DNA of 29,741 bases from RGIG1959 sp964564305 (lineage in GTDB: Bacteria > Bacillota > Clostridia > Oscillospirales > Acutalibacteraceae). The position numbers and the translations under genes were made by a program. Positions 8,704-16,746 of the stretch are shown piece after piece (position 1 is the stretch's first letter; each line of letters opens with the position of its first letter). The stretch spans positions 1-29,741 of the forward strand of contig CAZMAM010000019.1 in the NCBI GenBank assembly GCA_964564305.1, written 5' to 3'. The notes beneath the pieces are model-generated. The model was not told the origin of the DNA. It saw only the letters and a program-made list of their open reading frames with translations, and made no database searches.

Positions 8704-8732
8704 ACTTTACCACATTTTTCACCGGTATACAA
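8704..8732 (-). promoter_or_regulatory. adhE promoter
   Basis: Read on the minus strand: TTGTAT (8732-8727), 17 bases, then TAAAGT (8709-8704). The leader to the adhE start is about 130 bases. It lies back-to-back with the tRNA-Ser promoter. Confidence 0.6.
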
Positions 8733-8821
8733 TACTTTCGGCGCCTTTTTCGCGTTTGCGGTTTCTGTCTTGTTTGCTTAAACGCTTCACACACAGAAAA
8801 GAACCTTTTGTGAAAATAGGG

Positions 8822-8850
8822 TTGATTTTTTTTGAAATGTTCGCTATAAT
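8822..8850 (+). promoter_or_regulatory. tRNA-Ser promoter
   Basis: TTGATT (8822-8827), 17-base spacer, perfect TATAAT (8845-8850). The tRNA begins 19 bases after the -10 box. Confidence 0.85.
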
Positions 8851-8868
8851 ACCATTCGTTGAGAGCAG

Positions 8869-8960
8869 GGAGAAGTCGCGTAGCTGGTCGAGCGCGCACG
8901 ATTGGAAATCGTGTAGGCATTAAACGTGTCTCGAGGGTTCGAATCCCTCCTTCTCCGCCA
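8869..8960 (+). tRNA. tRNA-Ser (anticodon GGA)
   Basis: A 92-base gene with an encoded CCA end. The acceptor arms GGAGAAG (8869-8875) and CTTCTCC (8950-8956) pair fully. The anticodon arm is CACGA, loop TTGGAAA, TCGTG, which gives anticodon GGA at 8904-8906 (reads UCC/UCU). The long variable arm of a class II tRNA follows the anticodon stem. The T arm is GAGGGTTCGAATCCCTC. It is transcribed alone, between its promoter at 8822 and the terminator at 8964. Confidence 0.97.
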
Positions 8961-8963
8961 AAT

Positions 8964-9008
8964 AGGGGCCTTAATTTTGATGCGAAACGTGTCAAAGTTA
9001 GGGCTCTT
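8964..9008 (+). terminator. Terminator-like stem after tRNA-Ser
   Basis: A 17-bp stem (8964-8980 with 8992-9008, 11-base loop) starting three bases after the tRNA. Four of the 17 pairs are G-U wobbles, so it folds in RNA from the plus strand but not from the minus strand. The following bases (GCTCTTTGTTCG) are a poor T-run. It may also help 3' processing. Confidence 0.6.
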
Positions 9009-9150
9009 GCTCTTTGTTCGAAATTTCTGCCCGATTAAAGCTTGAAAACCATTGCTTTTATTGCTTTTTAAGGATGCCGCGGATGTATGAAATCATTGCA
9101 GGGAAGTCTTTTGCTGCGCCTCTCCAACCGTTTCATTCACAAAAAATTTA

Positions 9151-9179
9151 TTGTCACCGAGCGGCTGATGTGGTATGAT
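9151..9179 (+). promoter_or_regulatory. secA promoter
   Basis: TTGTCA (9151-9156), 17-base spacer, TATGAT (9174-9179). The leader would be only about 20 bases, containing the AGGAGG ribosome site of secA. Confidence 0.75.
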
Positions 9180-9206
9180 ACGATTTGAATAGGAGGAACC
9201 GCCTGT

Positions 9207-11951
9207 ATGGGATGGATAAAATCGATTTTCGGTGATTACAGCGAACGGGAAATCAAAAAGATTCGTCCGCTGTGTGACAAAATATTGGCTTTGGAACCGA
9301 CTTACCGCAATATGAGCGACGGTCAGCTTCGCGAGCAGACAGATATTTTCCGCCGCCGTTTGGCCGATGGGGCGTCAATGGACGATATTCTCCCCGAAGC
9401 GTTTGCGGTTTGCCGGGAAGCGACGGGCCGTGTGCTGGGCACTCCGCACTATCCGGTGCAGATTTTGGGCGCGATTGTTTTGCATCAGGGCCGCATAGCG
9501 GAACTGAAGACCGGCGAGGGCAAAACGCAGACGTTGATTATGCCGGCGTATCTCAACGCCCTTTCGGGCGCCGGTGTGCATGTGGTGACGGTCAATGAGT
9601 ATCTGGCTCGCCGCGACAGCGAATGGATGGGCAAGGTATATCGCTTTTTGGGGTTGACGGTTGGGCTGATTACCCATGATATGCGCGGAGATCAGCGGCG
9701 GGAAGCGTACGCTGCCGACATCACTTACGGTACCAACAACGAATTCGGATTCGATTATCTGCGGGACAATATGGTGGTATACCAAAAGGAAAAAGTCCAG
9801 CGCGGTCACGCGTTCGCCATTGTGGATGAAGTGGATTCCATTCTCATCGATGAGGCCCGCACCCCGCTGATTATCTCCGGTACCGGGGATAAATCCAGCG
9901 ATCTGTATGAACGCGCGGATCGCTTTGCCAAAACGCTCACCTTAACCAAAGTCAAAGAAATGGATACCAAAGAGGATCAGGATGTTCGTGAAAACGCCGA
10001 TTATATCGTAGATGAAAAAGCGCGTACCGCTACCCTGACTCAGGCGGGCGTAAAAAAGGCGGAGCAGTATTTTCAAATTGAAAACCTGATGGACGCGGAC
10101 AATGTGACGTTATTGCATCACATCAATCAGGCCATTAAGGCGCGCGGCGTAATGCGCCGGGATGTCGATTATGTGGTGCGGGAAGGCGAAGTTGTCATTG
10201 TGGACGAGTTTACCGGCCGTTTGATGTTCGGTAGGCGGTATAACGAGGGCCTTCATCAGGCCATAGAAGCGAAAGAAGGCGTAAAGGTAGCCAGCGAAAG
10301 CAAAACATTGGCGACTATTACGTTCCAGAATTATTTCCGGATGTATCAAAAACTTTCCGGCATGACGGGCACCGCCATGACCGAATCCACGGAATTTCAG
10401 CAAATTTATAAACTGGATGTGGTGGAAATTCCCACCAACCGTCCGGTTATCCGCACCGATTTGGACGACCGTTTTTACAAAACCGAGCAGGGTAAGTTTC
10501 GTGCGGTGATCGATCAAATTATCGAATGTCATGAACGGCAGCAGCCGGTGTTGGTGGGCACGGTTTCCATTGACAAATCCGAAAAACTTTCTGCCATGCT
10601 CAAACGGCGCGGCATTCCGCACGAAGTGCTCAACGCGAAATACCACGAAAAGGAAGCGCAAATCATCGCACAGGCCGGGAAACCGGGCGCGGTCACCATT
10701 GCCACCAATATGGCGGGGCGCGGAACCGATATCCGTTTGGGCGGAAATCCGGAATTTATGGCCAAATCCGAAATGCGGCGAATGGGTATCGCGGAAGAAC
10801 TGATTACGCAGGCGGATGCCTATGGAGAAACCGATGATGCGGAAATTCTTTCCGCCAGAACAACTTTTCGTCGGTTGGAGGAAAAGTATGCCGAACAGAT
10901 TAAACCGGAGGAAGAAAAAGTCAAAGCGGCCGGCGGCCTCTTTATTCTCGGCACCGAGCGCCACGAAGCGCGGCGTATCGATAATCAGCTTCGCGGCCGT
11001 TCCGGAAGGCAGGGGGATCCGGGCGCGTCCCGATTCTTCCTTTCGGCGGAAGACGATTTGATGCGCCTGTTTGCCGGGGATCGGTTCCACACGCTGATGG
11101 AGTCGTTCCATATCGATGAAGATACTCCGATTGAAAACAAAATGCTCACCAATATGGTGGAGAGCGCCCAGAAGCGCATGGAAGAGCGCAACTTCGGCAT
11201 TCGGCGGGATGTCTTGCAATTTGACGATGTCATGAACCGTCAGCGGGAGATTATTTACAGTCAGCGGGATAAAGTGCTCAGCGGGGAAAGTGTCCGGGAA
11301 AATATCTTGGGTATGATCCATGAAGCGATAGAAGCTACCGTGCAGAAATATACTGCTTCAGATGAAGATCACACCACCTGGAATATCGACGGTCTTCGCG
11401 AATATTATGTCGGGTGGCTGTGTTCCGAAAATGATTTTCGTTATACGCCGCAGCAGCTTGAGGATCTGGAGCGGGAAGAACTGATCGGCCGGCTGAACCG
11501 GCTTGCCGAAGAAAAGTACGCCGACAAAGAAAAGCGCTACGGTGAACAGCTGATGCGGGAATTGGAGCGGGTTGTACTGCTGCGCACGGTCGACCGTTAC
11601 TGGATGGATCATATCGACAATATGGAAGAACTCAAACGGGGCATCTATCTGCGCTCGTATGCGCAGCAGGACCCGGTGGTGATGTACCGCATCGAGGGAT
11701 TTGAAATGTTCGATCAAATGATTGCCGCCATTCGCGAAGAAACCGCTCACGCCATGCTGACGGCGGAAATTCGTACCCGAGAGGAACCGAAGCGTGAGCA
11801 AGTCAGCCGCCCCGCCATGGCCACGGCCGGGGACGGTACTCAGAAAAAACGTCCGGTGCGCAAAGTCGCCGCGCAAAAAATAGGCAGAAACGACCCGTGC
11901 CCATGCGGAAGCGGGAAAAAATACAAAAAGTGCTGCGGCGCGGATAAATAA
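9207..11951 (+). CDS. secA: Preprotein translocase ATPase SecA
   Basis: SecA is the ATP-driven motor that pushes preproteins through the SecYEG channel. At 914 aa it is a full-length protein. Walker A is TGEGKT at residues 102-107; the DEAD-type Walker B is DEVD at 207-210, followed by SILIDEARTP. The second motor domain has TNMAGRGTDIRLGGNPE. The scaffold helix region includes QFDDVMNRQREIIYSQR. The C-terminus ends in a SEC-C zinc motif, CPCGSGKKYKKCC, which in other SecA proteins binds zinc and SecB or ribosomes. The ATG at 9207 has AGGAGG ten bases upstream and a promoter just before that. prfB, a common downstream partner of secA, is not present; the next bases hold a dispersed repeat. 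Confidence 0.98.
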   Translation: MGWIKSIFGDYSEREIKKIRPLCDKILALEPTYRNMSDGQLREQTDIFRRRLADGASMDDILPEAFAVCREATGRVLGTPHYPVQILGAIVLHQGRIAELKTGEGKTQTLIMPAYLNALSGAGVHVVTVNEYLARRDSEWMGKVYRFLGLTVGLITHDMRGDQRREAYAADITYGTNNEFGFDYLRDNMVVYQKEKVQRGHAFAIVDEVDSILIDEARTPLIISGTGDKSSDLYERADRFAKTLTLTKVKEMDTKEDQDVRENADYIVDEKARTATLTQAGVKKAEQYFQIENLMDADNVTLLHHINQAIKARGVMRRDVDYVVREGEVVIVDEFTGRLMFGRRYNEGLHQAIEAKEGVKVASESKTLATITFQNYFRMYQKLSGMTGTAMTESTEFQQIYKLDVVEIPTNRPVIRTDLDDRFYKTEQGKFRAVIDQIIECHERQQPVLVGTVSIDKSEKLSAMLKRRGIPHEVLNAKYHEKEAQIIAQAGKPGAVTIATNMAGRGTDIRLGGNPEFMAKSEMRRMGIAEELITQADAYGETDDAEILSARTTFRRLEEKYAEQIKPEEEKVKAAGGLFILGTERHEARRIDNQLRGRSGRQGDPGASRFFLSAEDDLMRLFAGDRFHTLMESFHIDEDTPIENKMLTNMVESAQKRMEERNFGIRRDVLQFDDVMNRQREIIYSQRDKVLSGESVRENILGMIHEAIEATVQKYTASDEDHTTWNIDGLREYYVGWLCSENDFRYTPQQLEDLEREELIGRLNRLAEEKYADKEKRYGEQLMRELERVVLLRTVDRYWMDHIDNMEELKRGIYLRSYAQQDPVVMYRIEGFEMFDQMIAAIREETAHAMLTAEIRTREEPKREQVSRPAMATAGDGTQKKRPVRKVAAQKIGRNDPCPCGSGKKYKKCCGADK

Positions 11952-12007
11952 AAAAAGCGAGTGACGGAAGTTTTTTTCGGGTGCTGTACGACGAGCAAAT
12001 TCTGTAA

Positions 12008-12123
12008 GGCAACACCGTAGAAAGATGTTTGTTCCGAAAATGGCAGGCAGATTTTTCATCTGAAGTCAAAAGAGGCAGGCCGTTTGGCGACAAAGGCGGT
12101 AGCCGGTCTATGTGCGTTGTTGC
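12008..12123 (+). repeat. Dispersed repeat, centre-deleted copy
   Basis: The left end (TAAGGCAACACCGTAGAAAGAT) and right end (CGGTAGCCGGTCTATGTGCG, then TTGTTGC) match the family in the plus orientation. GGCAGGCAGATTTTTCATCTGAAGTC also aligns with the left-centre of the 13873-14045 copy. About 60 bases of the centre are missing. It follows secA by 56 bases. The rest of the 364-base secA-TM2 gap holds the promoter at 12158 and the hairpin at 12253. Confidence 0.7.
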
Positions 12124-12157
12124 GTAAATTTTTACACACACCCGCCCGTTTGTGTGA

Positions 12158-12185
12158 TTGACAAAACTTTTTCGCGTGATATACT
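12158..12185 (+). promoter_or_regulatory. Promoter of the TM2-protein gene
   Basis: Perfect TTGACA (12158-12163), 16-base spacer, TATACT (12180-12185). The leader is about 125 bases and contains the hairpin at 12253-12273. Confidence 0.75.
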
Positions 12186-12252
12186 TTATTTACGAGATTT
12201 GCGTGGAATTATGAAAAATTTGCGAGAAATTCAGACAAAATGAAGCGGCTGT

Positions 12253-12273
12253 CTCCTGCGCATAAAGCAGGAG
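12253..12273 (+). promoter_or_regulatory. Leader hairpin upstream of the TM2-protein gene
   Basis: CTCCTGC (12253-12259), loop GCATAAA, GCAGGAG (12267-12273): a perfect 7-bp stem in the predicted leader. It has no T-run, so it is not an evident terminator. A ten-codon open frame (12211-12243) without a good ribosome site lies just before it. Confidence 0.4.
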
Positions 12274-12315
12274 GAACGAACTTTTCCCAAATTCCCGAAA
12301 AAGGAGTGTTTCAGG

Positions 12316-12699
12316 ATGGCAAAAAAGTGCCCGATGTGCGGCGCACCGATGGATCAGCCGGTGTGCGGATATTGCGGATACCGTGAGGAAACTTCCGCCG
12401 AGCCTCAGGTTCATGGCGGCAGGCGAAAAAAGGCGGCGCAGCCTCAGGTGGTTCAGGCGCAAATTGTCCAGCCGCAGTTGATTCGCGGGTATAATGTCAG
12501 CGCAAAAAGCAAGACGACAACACTTGTCCTGTGCCTTCTTCTCGGAATATTCGGCGGGCATTATTTCTATGTGGGCAAAACGGGCATGGGTCTTTTGTAT
12601 CTGGTGACGTGCGGCTTACTGGGCTTAGGTTGGCTTGCGGATATTATCCTGATTGTGTCCGGAAACTTTAAAGATAAATACGGGCTGCCGATTCTGTAA
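12316..12699 (+). CDS. TM2-domain protein with N-terminal zinc ribbon
   Basis: A 127-residue membrane protein. Residues 5-21 form a small zinc ribbon (CPMCGAPMDQPVCGYCGY). A Gln/Val/Pro-rich linker with an LIRGYNV motif follows. The TM2 domain has the typical signature: a first helix ending GIFGGHYFYVGKTGMGLLYL and a second helix GLLGLGWLADIILIVSG. The start is ATG with AAGGAG nine bases upstream. TM2 proteins are widespread, and their bacterial function is not established. The SPFH gene follows after 103 bases; the pairing of a zinc ribbon/TM2 protein with an SPFH-SHOCT protein suggests membrane-associated or stress roles, but this is inference. Confidence 0.88.
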   Translation: MAKKCPMCGAPMDQPVCGYCGYREETSAEPQVHGGRRKKAAQPQVVQAQIVQPQLIRGYNVSAKSKTTTLVLCLLLGIFGGHYFYVGKTGMGLLYLVTCGLLGLGWLADIILIVSGNFKDKYGLPIL

Positions 12700-12802
12700 C
12701 AGCCGATTGCCGTTTTTAGGCGTGCGGTGGCAGCCGGTGGCGCCCTTGGCAGGTTGCAGTTTTGTCGGGTGAGTCGGTCAAAAGTCGGTAAAGGAGAGCA
12801 TC

Positions 12803-13786
12803 ATGGGATTATTCAGCGCGGTAAAAGATCAATTTTTAGATGTTATCGAATATGTCGAAACCAACAGCAAACTGATTGTGGTCAAATATAAGCGGGAAAG
12901 CGGCAATAACGAAATCCGTCAGGGGTCAAAAGTTATTGTCCGCGAAGGCCAGTGTGTGGCGTTTCTCAAAGCGGGGCGTTTAGCGGATGTTTTGCCTCCC
13001 GGCACCTATACGCTCAATACGGGTAATATGCCGGTTCTTTCCGATTTAAAGGCGTTTTCGTCCAGATTTGCCTCGCCTGTGACGGCGGATGTGTATTTTA
13101 TCAGCACCCGGCAGTTTACGGATAATGCATGGGGCACCAAAAATCCCGTGATGAAACGGGATCGGGATATGGCAATGGTTCGTGTGAGAGCGTTTGGCAA
13201 ATTTGCCTTTCGCATTACCGACGCCGCGCTGTTTATGCGGGAGATATTCGGCACCAAAGGTATTGTCATGACGTATGACATTGTACAGTATTTGGCTTCT
13301 ATGGTATCCGAAGCGTTCGCAACCGTGGTAGGGGAAACAGAAGAGTCTGTTCTCGATTTTGCTTCTCTGTATCAGGAATTTTCCGCGGCGGTTCGCGAAA
13401 AAGTTAATGCCCGCGCGCAGTCGTTCGGTGTGCAGTTCAGCGATGTATACATTGAAAATATTTCCCTGCCCGAAGAAGTGGAAAAGCTGATTGACGAACA
13501 GGCGGGCATCAGCATGGCCAAACAGGACATGGGATCTTTTATGCAATATCAGACCGCCCGTGCCATGCGGGACGCATCCAAGCAAAAAGGTGGTCTTGCG
13601 GGCCTTGGTGCCGGGATAGCCGTGGGCAACACCATGGCGAAAAACATCGAAAAAGTATCCGAGTCATCCGATACGCAGAAACCGGATATGGCGTCCCGGC
13701 TCCGCGAACTCAAAGCCCTGCTGGACGAGGGCATTCTAACTCAGGAAGAATTCGATGCCGAAAAAAAGGAAATTCTCGGAAAATAA
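12803..13786 (+). CDS. SPFH-domain protein with C-terminal SHOCT (YdjI-like)
   Basis: A 327-residue protein of the SPFH superfamily, in the YdjI/'virion core protein-like' branch. The N-terminus (LDVIEYVETNSKLIVVKY, QGSKVIVREGQCVAFLKAGR, LPPGTYTLNTGNMPVL) is characteristic. The SPFH core spans roughly residues 70-240 and ends with FGVQFSDVYIENISLPEEVE. A Gly/Ala-rich linker (KGGLAGLGAGIAVGN) leads to a SHOCT helix pair at about 296-327 (LRELKALLDEGILTQEEFDAEKKEILG). There is no obvious membrane helix, so membrane contact would be peripheral or through partners. The ATG has AAGGAG six or seven bases upstream. A related B. subtilis protein, YdjI, is a PspA membrane-stress partner; a similar role here is inference. 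Confidence 0.87.
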   Translation: MGLFSAVKDQFLDVIEYVETNSKLIVVKYKRESGNNEIRQGSKVIVREGQCVAFLKAGRLADVLPPGTYTLNTGNMPVLSDLKAFSSRFASPVTADVYFISTRQFTDNAWGTKNPVMKRDRDMAMVRVRAFGKFAFRITDAALFMREIFGTKGIVMTYDIVQYLASMVSEAFATVVGETEESVLDFASLYQEFSAAVREKVNARAQSFGVQFSDVYIENISLPEEVEKLIDEQAGISMAKQDMGSFMQYQTARAMRDASKQKGGLAGLGAGIAVGNTMAKNIEKVSESSDTQKPDMASRLRELKALLDEGILTQEEFDAEKKEILGK

Positions 13787-13872
13787 CCGCTTGGTATTGC
13801 TTGATTTTCGATTTTCCCGTTCGAAAGATATTTTCATCCGCATGTCTTTGCCCGGTGATTATGGCTGATTAT

Positions 13873-14045
13873 GGCAACACCGCACAAAGACCGGCTACCG
13901 AGCAATGCCTGCCCATCTGCTTGCATCTTTTCCGTCATATTTTCTGAAAATCCTCGCAAATACACAAAGGTTTCTCTGCGGTTTTCAGTTCATCTGGCGC
14001 AAAATCTGCTTCGTATCTGCACGACAATCTTTATGCGGCATTGCC
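13873..14045 (-). repeat. Dispersed repeat, full-length reference copy
   Basis: 173 bases bounded by GGCAACACCGCACAAAGA and, inverted, GGCAATGCCGCATAAAGA (15 of 18 positions alike). It is used here as the reference copy; the other copies at 22519 and 28288 align along almost its whole length. It shares a 21-base exact match with the copy at 28288 (14018-14038, beginning TGCACGACAATC). It lies between the SPFH stop codon and that gene's terminator. Confidence 0.8.
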
Positions 14046-14073
14046 TTAAAAAATGGCAGAGTATAAGGGATAA

Positions 14074-14115
14074 GGGCTTTTCATCGCTTACAGGCTGTGA
14101 AAAGCTCATTTTTTT
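14074..14115 (+). terminator. Rho-independent terminator of the SPFH gene
   Basis: GGGCTTTTCAT (14074-14084) pairs with GTGAAAAGCTC (14097-14107), an 11-bp stem with two G-U pairs, followed by A and seven T (14109-14115). A strong classical terminator for the SPFH (or TM2-SPFH) transcript, which would include the repeat copy at 13873. Confidence 0.85.
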
Positions 14116-14357
14116 GATTTTTGAAATTTTTCTTTGAGTGAGTTGCATTTTCGGACAACGCAAAAAAAAATTTACGGCACAGAAGAATCGTCAAATTTTC
14201 GTTGGATAAACTAAAAATCGAAGCATATGATTGCTTGTTTTGTGAAAACTTTGGAAAATATTGCGAAAAAGGAGCGAGCAGATAAGCGGGAAAGGCGCCG
14301 GCCGGCTTTTGTGCGGCGCTTTTTACAATTTCTTCGGTTCGAATTTGTGTACAAATA
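14116..14357. other. Intergenic stretch before the opp promoter
   Basis: AT-rich, without a convincing gene. It contains a hairpin at 14291-14323 (AAAGGCGCCG with CGGCGCTTTT, 13-base loop) that could act as a weak terminator. The segment CCGGCTTTTGTGCGGCG (14302-14318) in this hairpin resembles an end of the dispersed repeat family. Confidence 0.4.
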
Positions 14358-14387
14358 TTGACATACGGCACTTTACTGTGGTAAAAT
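14358..14387 (+). promoter_or_regulatory. opp operon promoter
   Basis: Perfect TTGACA (14358-14363), 18-base spacer, TAAAAT (14382-14387). The leader is about 63 bases to oppA. No clear CodY box was identified by eye. Confidence 0.8.
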
Positions 14388-14456
14388 ATGCAACGAGCCG
14401 TTTTCATAGATTGCAGAGGGCGGCCGGATTGAATTTTTCCAGAGAGGGGAAAAGAT

Positions 14457-16595
14457 ATGAAAAGAGCAATCAAACTGATTGCGCTGATTATGGCTGTGGC
14501 TATGTGTCTGTCTTTTGCTGCCTGCTCAAATAATGATCCAGCGGGCGATCAGACACCTCAACAGACAGAGCCTAACGGCGCAACTCCCGAAAACCGCGTT
14601 ATTCTCGGCAATATCACCGAGCTTTCCGGAGATTTCCGCTATCCCGGTTGGGGCGGAAGTACCGCGGGTGCTTCCGACCAAGAAATTAACCGCCTGACTG
14701 CGGGTTACAGCACACAGGAAATCAACCGTGCCGGCGATTATGTTTGGAACGAGACTGTGGTGAAAAATCATACCGAAACCGAAAATGCGGACGGCACATA
14801 TACCATTCACATCGAAATCAACGAAGGCCTGACATTCTCGGACGGCAGTGCGGTCACCGCGCAAAACTATCTGGCGCCGTTGCTGGCTTTCGGAAGCCCT
14901 GTGGCCGTTGGCGCGCAGCTTCCCGGAACCGGCGGGCAATCCTTGGTGGGATATGCGGAATTTAACGCATACACCGGCCCCGATTCCGCAGAGGGTACAA
15001 AGGTCTTTTCCGGCGTGCGTATGCTGGACGATTATACCTTTGAACTCACCGTCAGCACCGATTATTATCCGTACTATTACGCTTTCACCTACGGCGCCGT
15101 CGATTGCTATCCCGCCGGCCTGATGACCGGGGCGGATGTGACGGTTTCGGACGACGGCGAAGGGTGCTATCTCTCCGACAACTTCTATGAGAAGAACGGC
15201 GAGGATTATGTAAAGGCCGCCGAAATCAGCGAGAATCGTTACGATACTTCCAAGTATCCGTTCTCCGGTGCCTACACAATCTCCGAATGGGACGAAGGAA
15301 CCAAACAGGCAACCCTGACTTTAAACCCGAAGTTCAAGGGCAACTTTGAGGGCCAGGTGCCTACCATTGAAACCATCGTGTACATCAAGATTGTGGAAGA
15401 AACTCAGCTTGATCAGCTCAAGAGCGGCGCCGTGGATGTGCTTGCGGGCGTGACCGGCGGCGAACTGACCAAGTCCGCGCTGGAGATTGTGGATGATACC
15501 AACTTTAAAGAGACCCATTATCAGAGAGCTGGTTACGGCAAGATTCAGTTCGACTGCGATTTCGGCCCGACAATGTTCACCGAAGTTCGTCAGGCGATTA
15601 CCTATCTGCTCGACCGTACTGCGTTTGCCCAGAACTTTACCGGCGGATACGGCGTGGTGGTTGACGGTCCGTACAGCCCCGATTTCAGTATGTGGCAAGC
15701 GGTTCAGGACGATATCGAACTCATCGATTATTCCTACTCGCTCGCCAACGCCGTCAAGGTTCTGGAAGACGGCGGATGGATTTACAATTCCAAGGGCGAA
15801 CCGTTTGAGGCCGGAGCGGAAGGCGTGGACGCCGTGCGGTACAAGAAACTGACCGCCGAAGAAGCGAACGCGGTGGATATCTACGGCAACGACGCCGGAA
15901 ACAAGACTTATGCGTCTGTTTCCAACACCGACAGTGTGGAATACAAGACGGTTGAGATCAACGGCGAGTATTATATGCCGCTCGCAATCAACTGGTTCGG
16001 TTCTCAGCCCAACACCGTGACCGATATGCTTAGCACCACGCTGGCGAACAGCACCGATCTTGCCGAGGCCGGTATGGTGATTCGTGCGACCACCGGCGAT
16101 TTCACCACCCTCACCGGCAATATTTATCGCGACCCTGAAATGGGTTATCTCGGTACACCTACCTATGGCATGTATAATCTGGCTACCGGATGGAACACCG
16201 CCATGTACGATTATTCTTACAACTGGATGAGCGATCCTTCCTTTGCGGATTATTCCGTCAATAAGCTGATTGATCCTTATGATACCGCTTTTCCGTATGA
16301 CATCACGGCGGAGAAACTCAGCTTTGACGAGGCCATGGAAGCTTCCGGCGGCAAGCTCGGTATGGATTATCTCTCCTTCGGCATGGTGTACAATGCCAAG
16401 ACCGAGGATGAGTACAATCAGTGGTGGGAAGCGTACATTGAACGCTGGAATCAACTGATGCCCGATATTCCTCTGTACTCTAACTACTATTACGACGTGT
16501 ACAACGCCAATATCGAGAACTTTGAAACCTCTCCGTTCTTTGGCCCCGACAGAGCCATTTTGTATGCCAACATCAAAGGACACGCAGCAAGCTGA
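14457..16595 (+). CDS. oppA: Peptide ABC transporter substrate-binding lipoprotein (OppA-like)
   Basis: An SBP_bac_5-family (OppA/DppA) binding protein that captures peptides outside the membrane and delivers them to the permease. The signal peptide KRAIKLIALIMAVAM is followed by a lipobox ending FAAC, with Cys23 as the lipidation site, then a flexible acidic/Pro linker. The family's hallmark region is NETVVKNHTETENADGTYTI...GLTFSDGSAVTAQNY. The C-terminal lobe (NQWWEAYIERWNQLMPDIPLYSNYYYDVYN) is typical. At 712 aa it is about 150 residues longer than a usual OppA; extra sequence lies around residues 440-510. ATG at 14457 has GAGAGGGG seven bases upstream. It is the first gene of the operon, and a strong hairpin separates it from oppB. 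Confidence 0.93.
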   Translation: MKRAIKLIALIMAVAMCLSFAACSNNDPAGDQTPQQTEPNGATPENRVILGNITELSGDFRYPGWGGSTAGASDQEINRLTAGYSTQEINRAGDYVWNETVVKNHTETENADGTYTIHIEINEGLTFSDGSAVTAQNYLAPLLAFGSPVAVGAQLPGTGGQSLVGYAEFNAYTGPDSAEGTKVFSGVRMLDDYTFELTVSTDYYPYYYAFTYGAVDCYPAGLMTGADVTVSDDGEGCYLSDNFYEKNGEDYVKAAEISENRYDTSKYPFSGAYTISEWDEGTKQATLTLNPKFKGNFEGQVPTIETIVYIKIVEETQLDQLKSGAVDVLAGVTGGELTKSALEIVDDTNFKETHYQRAGYGKIQFDCDFGPTMFTEVRQAITYLLDRTAFAQNFTGGYGVVVDGPYSPDFSMWQAVQDDIELIDYSYSLANAVKVLEDGGWIYNSKGEPFEAGAEGVDAVRYKKLTAEEANAVDIYGNDAGNKTYASVSNTDSVEYKTVEINGEYYMPLAINWFGSQPNTVTDMLSTTLANSTDLAEAGMVIRATTGDFTTLTGNIYRDPEMGYLGTPTYGMYNLATGWNTAMYDYSYNWMSDPSFADYSVNKLIDPYDTAFPYDITAEKLSFDEAMEASGGKLGMDYLSFGMVYNAKTEDEYNQWWEAYIERWNQLMPDIPLYSNYYYDVYNANIENFETSPFFGPDRAILYANIKGHAAS

Positions 16596-16618
16596 TTGAA
16601 AAGGTACCGTTTTTTGGC

Positions 16619-16652
16619 AAACGGGGCAGTCTTTCTACTGACTGCCCCGTTT
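16619..16652 (+). promoter_or_regulatory. oppA-oppB intergenic hairpin
   Basis: A perfect 13-bp stem (AAACGGGGCAGTC at 16619-16631 with 16640-16652, 8-base loop), with only TTTCCG at its 3' end. It lacks a long T-run, so it is more likely a partial terminator or an mRNA 3'-end stabiliser that raises oppA expression over the membrane genes. Confidence 0.75.
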
Positions 16653-16746
16653 CCGATAAACGGGGGAATCGGTTCGCTGCCGGGAAACAAAAGGCCTACC
16701 GATCGGCGCATCTTTGGCAACCGAAACCGAGAAAGGGAGCTTATTT

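Noticed and set aside
8808..8816. Rex-like half-site TTGTGAAAA upstream of adhE
   Set aside because: Only one half of the palindrome is visible and its place, upstream of the -35 box, is ambiguous. Not called as an operator.
8702..8995. Minus-strand open frame containing GGEGGIRTLE
   Set aside because: It is the antisense of tRNA-Ser. This peptide is a well-known false gene product generated by tRNA-Ser sequences.
10110..11321. Minus-strand 403-codon frame inside secA
   Set aside because: Antisense shadow of secA; no family motifs and no ribosome site.
13871..14137. Small plus-strand frame after the SPFH gene, and similar frames at 22406-22681, 28267-28560 and 3444-3722
   Set aside because: These are translations of the dispersed repeat. 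The peptides resemble one another only because the DNA is repeated. Kept as a finding about the repeat but not called as genes.
15321..16583. Minus-strand 420-codon frame inside oppA
   Set aside because: It lies antisense to a clear OppA gene, has no ribosome site and matches no family; an effect of codon use in oppA.
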